Below, in pieces: positions 35,370 to 44,062 of a stretch of DNA of 64,000 nucleotides. The position numbers and the translations under genes were made by a program. The notes below the pieces were generated by a model. That model was not told the origin of the DNA. It did not search any database and worked only from the letters and a program-made list of their open reading frames with translations. Each line of letters opens with the position of its first letter. The stretch's first letter is position 1. Source of the stretch: Agarivorans aestuarii. Its GTDB lineage: Bacteria > Pseudomonadota > Gammaproteobacteria > Enterobacterales > Celerinatantimonadaceae. Location: positions 3,807,501 to 3,871,500 of the forward strand of contig NZ_AP023033.1 in assembly GCF_019670125.1 (NCBI RefSeq), read 5' to 3'.

Positions 35370-35582
35370 TAGCAACTTCCTGTTGTATCAAGACAATCTA
35401 ATCTAGGCTATCAGAAGCCTAGCTACTTTGCTTCCCGTGTATAAATCATACTGTACTTAATCACTTAGAGCTTTTCGTAATAGACGCTCATAATTGACAG
35501 CTAAATCTTTATTAACTCGCTGTTTTTAAAAGCATAGGCTATTTTTATAGAACAGTTCTTAATTTAAAAGAGACTCCGATTA

Positions 35583-36311
35583 ATGCGCCCAATGCTGGTA
35601 TTATTGCTATTGCTTAATACTTTACAAAGTAGCAGCCTGCATGCCGATACCGTTACCATTTACAGCATCGATGCCCCCCCCCTTACTATGCTTAACCCTA
35701 AACTAGCAGGGATTGTTGGTGATGTTGTGATTGAAGCATTCACCCGCCTAGGTCATAAGGTGTCACTGCAAGAAGTCCCTTGGAAGCGTGCTCAACGCAT
35801 TACCAGTGAAGGTGAAAACCTATTTATTATGCCACTGGCTTTATTACCCGCTAGAGAAGAGCACTTTACCTGGGTAGCTTACATCATGGATTTAGAACGC
35901 AGTTTTGCCACCACCGAGCAGCGCATAAACAACTACCAACAAGCCAAGAACCAGCTCGACAAAATAGGCGTTGGACAGGGCTCGGCACAGACTCAAATTT
36001 TACAGGACGAACTCTTTGATGATAGCCAAATCGTAGAGCTTAAAATTGGCCCCGCTACTGCGAAGATGTTGCAATTAGGACGTATTGACGCGTGGTTTAA
36101 TGGCACTCCAGAATCTATTTGGTATTGGAACCAACAGTTTCCAGAGCAAACATTAATTATTGGAGACCCTGTTGCCAGTAACTTACTGTTTTTAGCTGCA
36201 TCAAAAAAAACCGATCCTAAGCTGGTTCAGCAAGTTGCTATCCAAGTCCAGCTGTTACACGACGAAGGTTTTGTTGAAAAAACCAAACAGCGCTACTTAA
36301 ATCCCCAGTAA
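35583..36311 (+). CDS. Periplasmic solute-binding protein, family 3 type
   Basis: 242 residues with a Sec signal peptide (cleavage after LHA, about residue 21). The mature part has the family-3 amino-acid-binding layout: VTIYSIDAPPLTM at the start, GIVGDVVIEAFTRLGHKV, a hinge strand IGVGQGSAQTQIL and the C-terminal DAWFNGTP block. No ABC permease or ATPase is adjacent, so it is probably an orphan binding protein or a sensor for a chemoreceptor or diguanylate cyclase, as is common in Shewanella and Vibrio relatives. The ligand is unknown. It converges with the antiporter gene, eight bases apart. Confidence 0.87.
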   Translation: MRPMLVLLLLLNTLQSSSLHADTVTIYSIDAPPLTMLNPKLAGIVGDVVIEAFTRLGHKVSLQEVPWKRAQRITSEGENLFIMPLALLPAREEHFTWVAYIMDLERSFATTEQRINNYQQAKNQLDKIGVGQGSAQTQILQDELFDDSQIVELKIGPATAKMLQLGRIDAWFNGTPESIWYWNQQFPEQTLIIGDPVASNLLFLAASKKTDPKLVQQVAIQVQLLHDEGFVEKTKQRYLNPQ

Positions 36312-36318
36312 GCACAGC

Positions 36319-37590
36319 TTAAGAGTCATAAGCCTTCGATTTGTTAATTAGCGGAACAATGCTGGCCCCTTGCACCAAAATTGAAAAAACTACCACTGCA
36401 TAAGTCATCACCAAAATCATCTCACGAACGTCAATATTCTTTTCGGGTAATACCATAACCCCTGCAGGTACCGACATCGCCATGGCCAAGGCCAAACCGC
36501 CCCGCAAGCCACCCCAAGTTAAAATGGGCACCGACATAGGGTTGTATTTTTTAACCAGAGAGAAACCTAAATAAGGAAGAGCTACACTGACTAAGCGGCT
36601 TAGCAAAACCAAGGGAATAGCCAATAACATTAACCACAAATCTTCTAAATGAAATACAAAGCTGATTAGCACTAGTCCTATGAGTAGGAACAACAGATTA
36701 TTTAAGAACTCTTCAAGTACATGCCATAGGTGATCAAAACTTTGTTTACTGGCTTGGGTAAAGTGGCGCTCACGGGTGATATTGCCAATATAAATGCCAG
36801 CAACCACCATTGCCAGCGCCCCCGATACTCCTAGCTGCTCTGCAAATACAAAACCGGCCGTGGGAATAGCTAAGCTCACCAATAGTTCTAATGAGTCATC
36901 CTCGGTATGTTTGATCAAATAATTGGCTATCAAACCTAGTACAAAACCATAAATCACCCCACCACCCGCTTCATGTAAAAACAGCCAGGAAATAGCAGGA
37001 ACACTTACGCTTTGATGGGAAAAGGCGATACCAAAAACCGACACAAACATCACCAAACCAAAACCGTCGTTAAACAAAGACTCGCCTTCCACTTGAATCG
37101 CTATTTGCTGCGGCGCATTCATCTTCTTAACAATAGCGAGCACTGCAATCGGATCGGTAGGTGAAATAAGCGCACCAAATAACAGGCAATAGATAAAATC
37201 CAAAGGCAAACCGATGTAGGGCAATAGCCACCACAATAAGCTTGCGACTAAAAAGCTTGATAGCAAGGTTGAAAACAGCGCCAATATGGCAATCTCAAGG
37301 CCTTGGCTGGCCAAGTGCTTTAAGTTTATGCCCAAGCCACCAGCAAATAGCAAAAAACCTAACATGCCGTGCAGCAATAGATTCTGGAAGTTAATTGCGT
37401 TAATCGACTCGATAAGCTGTGGCAAGGAATTAAGTAACCCTGTCTCGCCTAGCAAGATCATAAGTAGCGACAAAACAATAGAAGCGGCGGTGATGGTAAT
37501 AGTTGATTGCACAGAACCCACTCGACTATTGATATAAGCAATCAGCATAGCCAAGGCGGCCAAATAACACAGGCTGTAATAAGTTTCCAA
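36319..37590 (-). CDS. CPA1-family Na+/H+ antiporter (NhaP-like)
   Basis: About 423 residues from a TTG at 37590, which has AAGGGA at suitable spacing and places the first residues directly before helix 1. The frame runs 26 residues further to another TTG. Twelve or so hydrophobic helices are present. The ion-binding core is FGALISPTDPIAVLAIV near residue 140, and TWGGLRGGLALAMA in the second half is the other CPA1 signature. It exchanges Na+ or K+ for H+ at the inner membrane. There is no long C-terminal regulatory tail. Confidence 0.9.
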   Translation of the reverse strand: METYYSLCYLAALAMLIAYINSRVGSVQSTITITAASIVLSLLMILLGETGLLNSLPQLIESINAINFQNLLLHGMLGFLLFAGGLGINLKHLASQGLEIAILALFSTLLSSFLVASLLWWLLPYIGLPLDFIYCLLFGALISPTDPIAVLAIVKKMNAPQQIAIQVEGESLFNDGFGLVMFVSVFGIAFSHQSVSVPAISWLFLHEAGGGVIYGFVLGLIANYLIKHTEDDSLELLVSLAIPTAGFVFAEQLGVSGALAMVVAGIYIGNITRERHFTQASKQSFDHLWHVLEEFLNNLLFLLIGLVLISFVFHLEDLWLMLLAIPLVLLSRLVSVALPYLGFSLVKKYNPMSVPILTWGGLRGGLALAMAMSVPAGVMVLPEKNIDVREMILVMTYAVVVFSILVQGASIVPLINKSKAYDS

Positions 37591-37746
37591 GCCGCAAGTC
37601 CCTTTAACGGGGCAGTGAATACTGCCAAGTAGATGTGCTTTTAGTATAGGAAGACCATCGCTAAACAAACAACGGTTTAGCCCACAACAGCATTAACACT
37701 AATTAAAGGGCTAGCAGACTAAGCAGCATTTAAAGGAATAAAAAAG

Positions 37747-37778
37747 CCAATAGCCAAGCAGATTTAGTTAGCTATTGG
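37747..37778 (-). terminator. Intrinsic terminator of the isomerase/fructokinase operon
   Basis: On the minus strand CCAATAGC, 16 bases, GCTATTGG, then CTTTTTTATT. It lies 18 bases beyond the stop of the AGE-family gene. Confidence 0.8.
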
Positions 37779-37795
37779 AGAATTGAGTACGCCGC

Positions 37796-38980
37796 TTAGG
37801 CTCGCATGGCGCGCAGTACTTCTAGGCAGGCACCAATGGTGTGGTAGTCAATTTTTGCTCCAGGCCTTGCAACAAGCGGATCTTGTACTTGCCCTTCTCG
37901 GCTTAATACTCGCCACCAAGGTTTATGCTGCGCCTCGCAGAAAAACTGCCAGCTATACTTCCACAGGCTGTCGTAAGCGCTCCAATACTCTTGCTTACCG
38001 GTTGCGCTTGCTAACAAGGCAGCTGCAGCAAATGACTCTGCCTGTACCCAAAAGTATTTTTCATCGTCACATACAGCACCATCTGGCGCTATGCCGTAAT
38101 ACAAGCCGCCATATTGATGATCCCAGGCTTTCTCCATGGCAAAGCCGAATAACTTCTCAGCACAGGGAATTAGCCACGAAGCTTTGTGGTGGCGAGAAAG
38201 CATGACTAGTAATTTAGCCCACTCGGTTTGATGGCCGGGCTGAAAGCCCCATGGGCGATAGAGGTTTTTGGGATCATCACGATTAAAATCCCAATCCACC
38301 TGCCAATCTGCTTGGTAGTGCTCCCAAATCAATCCGTCGGTGGTGTAGCCTTGGCGTAAACAAATGTTTTGAGCAATAACAATGGCGCGATGCAAATAGC
38401 GCTGCTCTTGAGTTGCTTCATAGGCGGCAATCATCGCTTCACAGGCATGCATATTGGCATTTTGCCCTCGATAATCACTCAGCACTTTCCAATCAGCGCT
38501 AGCTTCGTCGGCGTACAGGCCCCACTCGGCTTGCCAAAAGCGTTGCTCCATCAACTCAAAAGTCGCAGCCAACTGCTGTTTGGCACCAGCTCGGCCCAGT
38601 TTAACAGCGGCCGAATACATCAACATCACAAACGCCAATCCGTAGCAAAGGTTACTTTTGTCAATTGGGCTGTCATCATCTAGAACCCAGTTATAAGCTT
38701 GGCGCTTGGGGTCAAAATGCTGTTGTTCAACAAACTTGAAACCATGATCAGCCAGCTGCAAATACTCGGTATTATTTTCTTGTAAGCCAACATGGGCGAA
38801 TATGTAGGCCAAGCGCGTGGAACTCACCAACTGCTTTAGGCCTTTCTCTTGCGCGTCGCCGTTAGGTGCTAAAGCTTGAAAATAACCACCTTGTGGATCA
38901 ATAGCATGCTGCTGATAAAACTGACTAAGCGCGGTAACATGCTGCTCTAAAAACTGAGAACTACGAAAAACCGGAAGCAT
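37796..38980 (-). CDS. AGE-family sugar isomerase/epimerase (mannose isomerase-like)
   Basis: About 394 residues from the ATG at 38980, three bases after the fructokinase stop and with GAGGAG upstream. The frame continues 20 unrelated residues into that gene. It is an (alpha/alpha)6 barrel of the N-acylglucosamine 2-epimerase family: His/Trp-rich segments NMHACEAMIAAYEA, PWGFQPGHQTEWAKLL and QAESFAAAALL supply the conserved active-site His and Glu residues. AGE members interconvert mannose and fructose or epimerise N-acetylglucosamine. The adjoining fructokinase favours mannose/fructose isomerisation. The exact substrate is inference. Confidence 0.88.
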   Translation of the reverse strand: MLPVFRSSQFLEQHVTALSQFYQQHAIDPQGGYFQALAPNGDAQEKGLKQLVSSTRLAYIFAHVGLQENNTEYLQLADHGFKFVEQQHFDPKRQAYNWVLDDDSPIDKSNLCYGLAFVMLMYSAAVKLGRAGAKQQLAATFELMEQRFWQAEWGLYADEASADWKVLSDYRGQNANMHACEAMIAAYEATQEQRYLHRAIVIAQNICLRQGYTTDGLIWEHYQADWQVDWDFNRDDPKNLYRPWGFQPGHQTEWAKLLVMLSRHHKASWLIPCAEKLFGFAMEKAWDHQYGGLYYGIAPDGAVCDDEKYFWVQAESFAAAALLASATGKQEYWSAYDSLWKYSWQFFCEAQHKPWWRVLSREGQVQDPLVARPGAKIDYHTIGACLEVLRAMRA

Positions 38981-38982
38981 GG

Positions 38983-39969
38983 CTACTCCTCGTTGTGTAT
39001 GAATGCTTGAATGTCTGCGGCGCTGGGTAATGCACTCCAAGCGCCCCGTTTAGTTACTGCTAACGCACCTGCTACCACCGCTGCTTGTAAGGCTGTTAGC
39101 AGCGGGGCTTGCTGCTCAATTGCCTCAACTAAGGCTGCAGAGTCGCAAATCTGCAGTTCAATGAGGGATGCTAACCAAGCGCCGGTAAAGGCATCACCCG
39201 CTCCGGTAGTATCTGCCACGCTAACTGTTGGTGTAGCTAGGCTAGTTTGCCAATTCGCCGTTAGTAACTGCACGTCGGCAGCACCGTCAGTTAGTAAAAT
39301 AAGGCTAACACCTTGTTCAAAAAGCGCAGCCGCTAAATTGTCTACTTGGCCAAGTTTACTAAGGTAATCCCACTCTTCTTGGCTCAGTTTTAACATATGA
39401 CTTGCCGAAGCCGTTTGCATCACCCGCTGAAAAAGCTGCTCGGTATTTTGCCAAAGTGGTAGGCGAATATTGACATCAAAACTGACCAACATTCCGGCCT
39501 TGTTAGCCGCCTTGACCAGTTCAAAAGTCGTATTTGCAATACCGTCTTCAGTAAGAGTATTGGAGCAGATATGCAGTATTCCGCCACCCTTAAGTACTTG
39601 GCTGGGGAAATCATCTAATTGCAGCTTAAGATCTGCTGTATTACTGCGCTGAAAGCTAAAGCTACGTTCACCCTCGGCATCCAAGCTAACAAAAGCCATA
39701 GGCGTGGCGTAGTCTTGGCTACTTAACAAAAAATCACAATTCACCGCTTGGCGTTGCAAGCAATCGCGCAGGTAGTGCCCGGCGGCATCATCACCAATTT
39801 GGCCGAGCATTAAGGCTTTATGGCCTAATCCAGCAACGGCCACTGCCACATTGGCGGGTGCACCACCAGGGTATTGTCCATAAATGGGAATGTCTATTTT
39901 ACCTTGGCGTTGAAACTCCAAAGGGATCCAATCCACCAATACTTCACCAAACGCGAACAGCTGCGACAT
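38983..39969 (-). CDS. PfkB-family fructokinase
   Basis: 328 residues, usual length. The N-terminus FAFGEVLVDWIP and the YPGGAPANVAVAVAGLG stretch are the sugar-binding end of ribokinase-fold kinases, and DTTGAGDAFTGAW (~250-262) holds the catalytic Asp and anion hole. It phosphorylates fructose to fructose 6-phosphate. Upstream of the AGE-family isomerase in the same transcript, it would complete mannose to fructose to fructose 6-phosphate. No transporter or regulator is next to the pair. Plus-strand frames over it are shadows. Confidence 0.91.
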   Translation of the reverse strand: MSQLFAFGEVLVDWIPLEFQRQGKIDIPIYGQYPGGAPANVAVAVAGLGHKALMLGQIGDDAAGHYLRDCLQRQAVNCDFLLSSQDYATPMAFVSLDAEGERSFSFQRSNTADLKLQLDDFPSQVLKGGGILHICSNTLTEDGIANTTFELVKAANKAGMLVSFDVNIRLPLWQNTEQLFQRVMQTASASHMLKLSQEEWDYLSKLGQVDNLAAALFEQGVSLILLTDGAADVQLLTANWQTSLATPTVSVADTTGAGDAFTGAWLASLIELQICDSAALVEAIEQQAPLLTALQAAVVAGALAVTKRGAWSALPSAADIQAFIHNEE

Positions 39970-40120
39970 TGTGTGTCCTCATTGAAAATAGCTAGTCAAC
40001 GTTACACATAAATACCGCAGTCGTCAGCTGCTAGCTTAAAGATTATTGCAGTTTTCTGAGGTTTTCCGAGCGAGGTCACTAGCTGAATAGGCAGTTCAAT
40101 AAACTAATGGTGATTTAGCT

Positions 40121-40534
40121 TTAGTGAGAGACTTTACCGCGTAATTGCTTAGTGTGGCCACGCTGCGTTTTTTTATCCATGCGACGACGCTGGGAGCCAA
40201 AAGTAGCCTTGGTAGGACGTCGTTTCTTTTGCACAACCACTGCACTAAGGATTAACTCTTTTAAACGTTGTAAGGCATCTTCTTTATTGCGCTCTTGAGT
40301 GCGGTGGCTTTGCGCTTTGATGATCAATACGCCGTCTTTACTAATACGCTGGTCGTTAAGTTTTAGTAAGCGCTCTTTATAAAATGCCGGCAAACTTGAA
40401 TGGGGAATGTCAAAGCGTAAATGAACGGCACTAGATACCTTATTTACATTTTGCCCACCAGCTCCTTGAGCGCGAATAGCACTGAGCTCGATTTCCCATT
40501 CACCTAAACTAACGGTATTAGATATTTGCAGCAT
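40121..40534 (-). CDS. arfB: Peptidyl-tRNA hydrolase ArfB (ribosome rescue)
   Basis: 137 residues, the normal ArfB/YaeJ length. The release-factor GGQ motif is in RAQGAGGQNVNKVSS near residue 25, which enters the peptidyl-transferase centre and hydrolyses peptidyl-tRNA. The C-terminal tail is strongly basic (KKRRPTKATFGSQRRRMDKKTQRG), as needed to plug the empty mRNA channel of stalled ribosomes. The HLRFD stretch follows as in homologues. It is monocistronic. Confidence 0.94.
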   Translation of the reverse strand: MLQISNTVSLGEWEIELSAIRAQGAGGQNVNKVSSAVHLRFDIPHSSLPAFYKERLLKLNDQRISKDGVLIIKAQSHRTQERNKEDALQRLKELILSAVVVQKKRRPTKATFGSQRRRMDKKTQRGHTKQLRGKVSH

Positions 40535-40641
40535 GATTATTCAGATAGCCTTTGCGCCTAGAAGCAGCCATTGTAACAAACTGCGGCTCAAGGCAACATG
40601 ACAGTTATTAAGCCGACAATACTAAAAATGATGATTTGCAA

Positions 40642-43089
40642 TCAACGCTTCTGCGGCAACAAACATGTAGTAGTGTCGCTTAGCATTAACTCAAACTCGT
40701 CATGCGGCAGAGGCTTGGCAAACCAATAGCCTTGCGCGAAATCACAACCTGCTTCTCGTAGTAATTTAGCTTGGCGCTCGGTTTCAATTCCTTCGGCAAT
40801 AACATGAATACCTAACTTGTGCGCCATAACCACAATTGCCTTACACACAATTAAGTCATCACCATCTTGCTCAAGATTATGAATGAACATCCGGTCAATT
40901 TTTAAGTATTCAATATCAAATTTTTGCAGATAAGCCAGTGATGAATAGCCAGTACCAAAATCATCCAAGGCAACCTCTACGCCAGCTTTACTAAAGGCTA
41001 GCAGCTTTTCATTCACAACCGGGCTGTTTTCCATTAACAAGCCCTCGGTGATTTCCATCACGACATCGGCGCTCGATAAGCCAGCCTCAGAAAGCTCAGT
41101 AAGCCATTGGTTAACATCGCACTCCGCTTCATAATACTGCTTAGGAGAGGTATTTATGCTCAGTTGAATTGGCACTAAGCCACGTTCCTTCCAAGCTTTT
41201 AGCTGAGTAACAGCAGTGCTAAATACCCAGTTGCCAATTTCTACCACCACACCGGTTTCTTCGGCAACATGAATAAAGTCGCTAGGGCTAATCCAGCCTT
41301 GGCTTGGGTGCAACCAGCGCACTAGTACTTCGGCTTTAAGCAGCTCTCCGGTATTCAAATCCACAATTGGTTGATAGTGTAAATGCAGCTGCTTTTTGGC
41401 CACCGCTTGGCGTAAGTCATTAGCTAACAAACGACGTACTTGCGCTTGCTCTTGGAGGGACGCGGTAAAGTAACTGAGTCGATTACGCCCTTCTTGCTTG
41501 GCCACATACATGGCTTGGTCAGCATGCTTTAGTAGGTCATCGATTTTTTCACCATCATTAGGAGAAAACGCCACACCAATACTGGTTGAGATATACACCC
41601 TTTCAATGCCCAGCTGGAAGGGCGTACTTAAGGTACGAAGCACTGCCTCGCCAAGCTCTGCCACCCTATCACTTTGACCAGATTCTTTAAGTAGGATAAT
41701 AAACTCGTCGCCACCTAAGCGAGCGACATGTTCACCCTGTAATATGCAATGCTGAATGCGCTGAGCAGCTATCTGCAGCAACATGTCACCCATGTCATGC
41801 CCCAGAGTATCGTTAATGCCTTTAAATTGGTCTAAATCTAACAGCATTAAACTCACTCGTTCAGTCTCTAAACGAGTGGCTAAGGCATCGCTAAGCAAGC
41901 GGTTAAGCATGCGCCGATTAGGTAAGCCAGTTAGCGGATCAAAATTGGCTTGCTGCCATACTTGCTCTTCAGCTTTTTTACGCACCGCCACTTCTTTACT
42001 AAGCGCTGCAGTACGTTGTTTTACTCGTTGCTCCAGCAAGGTTCTACTGGTGTAAACCTCACCCGCCATGGCATTAAACTTGGCGATTAGAGCGGCAATT
42101 TCAACCGGAATAAACCAACGTTTAGGATTAACAAACTTGCCCATTTCACCGTGAGAAATACCTTGGGCGGTATCAACCACTTGGCTAATTGGCCGCACGA
42201 TCATACAGGCCAAATACCAACTTATTACGCCGACCACCAATACACAAAGTAAGCTAACAAAAAATGCATAGCGCTGAAGTTTTAACGAATAAGACTGTAG
42301 TTCGGTAATAGGTTGCGGAACAATAATCCCCCAACCGGTATTTGCTACTTTGGCATAGCCTGCAATCATATCGGCTTGTAGTGCCGGTGAATAAAACTCG
42401 CTCACACCAAAGTCATTGTCACGCATCAACACTACTGGAGCTAAACCAGAAAGATCTTTCGCTCGAATACTCCACTGCTCATTAGGATGCGCTAATACTC
42501 GCCCGTATTGATCAAAAATAGCCACATGTCCTAACTCACCAAAGCGCACTTCAGACTGACTTTCTAGCAGGTATTGGGTGCCCAAAGCGCCCATTAAGAA
42601 ACGATCTTGGCCTTGATAAACGGCTAAAAATATCGTCGGTTGGGGTACTCCCTCAACCACTACCCCACTAAAATACACTTGGTTTTTACTTGCTCGAGCT
42701 TGCTCCATAGCAACTTGAACTTGCGCTGGAACGCTATTGAAAATGTTTAACTTTGATTCGCCATAAAAGAAACGCTGACCTCGTCCCTGCTGCCATTCAA
42801 ACAAGGCATATAAGTTAATTTCTTCAAGTAGTGGTGATAGGTCATTATGAAAATGTTCAAGGCTGATTTGCTGATTAGCACTGCTAAAAATAGCCGCTGT
42901 ATCGTTGGCATATCGAGCCAGCGCAGTACTTAAGTTACGCGCGATGAGTAAGTGCTTTTCATGCACAGTGGCGGTTTCATTTTGTTGAACTTGATGTTGA
43001 ACCCAAGAGCTAACCATTAAGGTAGGCAGCAAAGCTGCAAACATACAAATAATAAACAGAATATAACGTAGAGAGAGCCGCCGATTCAT
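40642..43089 (-). CDS. Membrane sensor with dCache, HAMP, GGDEF and EAL domains
   Basis: 815 residues. One helix at ~8-28, a periplasmic dCache-type sensor to about 270, a second helix at ~272-296, HAMP (~297-350), GGDEF (~380-540) with intact ARLGGDEFIILL at 459-463 and EAL (~560-805). The EAL signature reads EVL (587-589), a natural variant compatible with activity, and DDFGTGYSSLAYLQ and EGIE are present. It can in principle make and break cyclic di-GMP in response to an extracellular ligand. The ligand is unknown. It stands alone before a long non-coding gap. Confidence 0.92.
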   Translation of the reverse strand: MNRRLSLRYILFIICMFAALLPTLMVSSWVQHQVQQNETATVHEKHLLIARNLSTALARYANDTAAIFSSANQQISLEHFHNDLSPLLEEINLYALFEWQQGRGQRFFYGESKLNIFNSVPAQVQVAMEQARASKNQVYFSGVVVEGVPQPTIFLAVYQGQDRFLMGALGTQYLLESQSEVRFGELGHVAIFDQYGRVLAHPNEQWSIRAKDLSGLAPVVLMRDNDFGVSEFYSPALQADMIAGYAKVANTGWGIIVPQPITELQSYSLKLQRYAFFVSLLCVLVVGVISWYLACMIVRPISQVVDTAQGISHGEMGKFVNPKRWFIPVEIAALIAKFNAMAGEVYTSRTLLEQRVKQRTAALSKEVAVRKKAEEQVWQQANFDPLTGLPNRRMLNRLLSDALATRLETERVSLMLLDLDQFKGINDTLGHDMGDMLLQIAAQRIQHCILQGEHVARLGGDEFIILLKESGQSDRVAELGEAVLRTLSTPFQLGIERVYISTSIGVAFSPNDGEKIDDLLKHADQAMYVAKQEGRNRLSYFTASLQEQAQVRRLLANDLRQAVAKKQLHLHYQPIVDLNTGELLKAEVLVRWLHPSQGWISPSDFIHVAEETGVVVEIGNWVFSTAVTQLKAWKERGLVPIQLSINTSPKQYYEAECDVNQWLTELSEAGLSSADVVMEITEGLLMENSPVVNEKLLAFSKAGVEVALDDFGTGYSSLAYLQKFDIEYLKIDRMFIHNLEQDGDDLIVCKAIVVMAHKLGIHVIAEGIETERQAKLLREAGCDFAQGYWFAKPLPHDEFELMLSDTTTCLLPQKR

Positions 43090-43984
43090 CCTTGAGCCAG
43101 AAATGTTAAAAAATAAACGGCGATTTTACATGATATTCACCCATACATGAGTATATTTTTGCAAAAACAGCGCTTAATTGAGCAAGCACTTTTAGCCACC
43201 TTCACCCGAGCTCAGCTTAAGTCGCTCACAACCCAAAGGTTTAGCGCTTTCATTTAGCTTTTTGCTGATAAGCATCTACTGAGAACAACTGTTAGTTAAT
43301 AAGCTTTATAGCGCCTCAAAACAACAAGCGTCGAAATCAAAATATTTGATAGCAACAAACAACAGGACAAAAGCTTGTGCCTTCAACATCGGCGGGTAAA
43401 AACTACTTACTCAAACAATTCATGAACCCCTCAAAAACAGTCTAGAGACTCTAGATAACTGAAATCAGCTAGTTTACTTCACCTTACAACCTCTGCCAAA
43501 GAGTTTGCGAGCAACTAGCTCCAGCGTTTTAACCCTCACTAATCAGCGATACGAAATCCAAATCAAGACAGGAATAAAACAAATAAACCACTTTAAAATA
43601 ATCACTTAGATAAATAATCAATTTAAGTGATATCAAATTAGCCGAACTACAATATCCATCATGCACAAATGGTCAGCACAGGTATTCCTTGTTAATGTCT
43701 TAGTAATTGAAGCTCTGACAGCAATAAACGAACACATGAAAAATCATACAAGCACATGTTTAACAAGGAAAAATATTGTAAGTCTTATTCGCCCCGACCA
43801 ATAAGCCTACCTATATAGTGGCGTTATCTTAGTGGGCGTATAGGTGCTAACTCTATTCTAATGAGAGTTGGACGTGAGTAAAGCAACAGCAAAGTTTGCT
43901 TAGCCTAGTTGCACCAACCTTCTTAAGTAACTATGAACGAGCAACAAAAGCTTATGTTAACGCTATTTCTTTGCCATTCACCCA
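43090..43984. other. Long non-coding gap upstream of the GGDEF/EAL gene
   Basis: About 895 bases with no ORF of 60 codons or more on either strand, unusually long for this window. It contains a TCTAGAG-A-CTCTAGA palindrome (43441-43455), an AACTCT...AGAGTT hairpin around 43849-43869 and AT-rich segments that could hold promoters. I cannot identify a gene. A small RNA or a decayed gene is possible. Confidence 0.4.
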
Positions 43985-44014
43985 CAAAAAAGCAGCTACA
44001 TAAATGCAGCTGCT
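43985..44014 (-). terminator. Intrinsic terminator of the FNT-CBS gene
   Basis: On the minus strand AGCAGCT, ten bases, AGCTGCT, then TTTTTTG. It lies about 49 bases beyond the stop of the FNT-CBS gene. Confidence 0.85.
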
Positions 44015-44062
44015 CATCAATCTAATTTATAGCTTAGCTAGCAAGACTAACTAATGTAGTGC

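Noticed and set aside
37783-38205. 140-codon plus-strand ORF over the AGE-family gene
   Set aside because: Antisense shadow: Arg/Ala/Ser-rich translation and no ribosome site, while the minus-strand gene is clearly a known family.
43147-43257. 36-codon ORF in the long gene-free stretch
   Set aside because: No ribosome site, no recognisable composition and no support from context.
43441-43455. TCTAGAG-A-CTCTAGA as an operator or integration site
   Set aside because: A short isolated palindrome without a second copy or nearby gene, so not enough for a call. It is mentioned only in the gap description.
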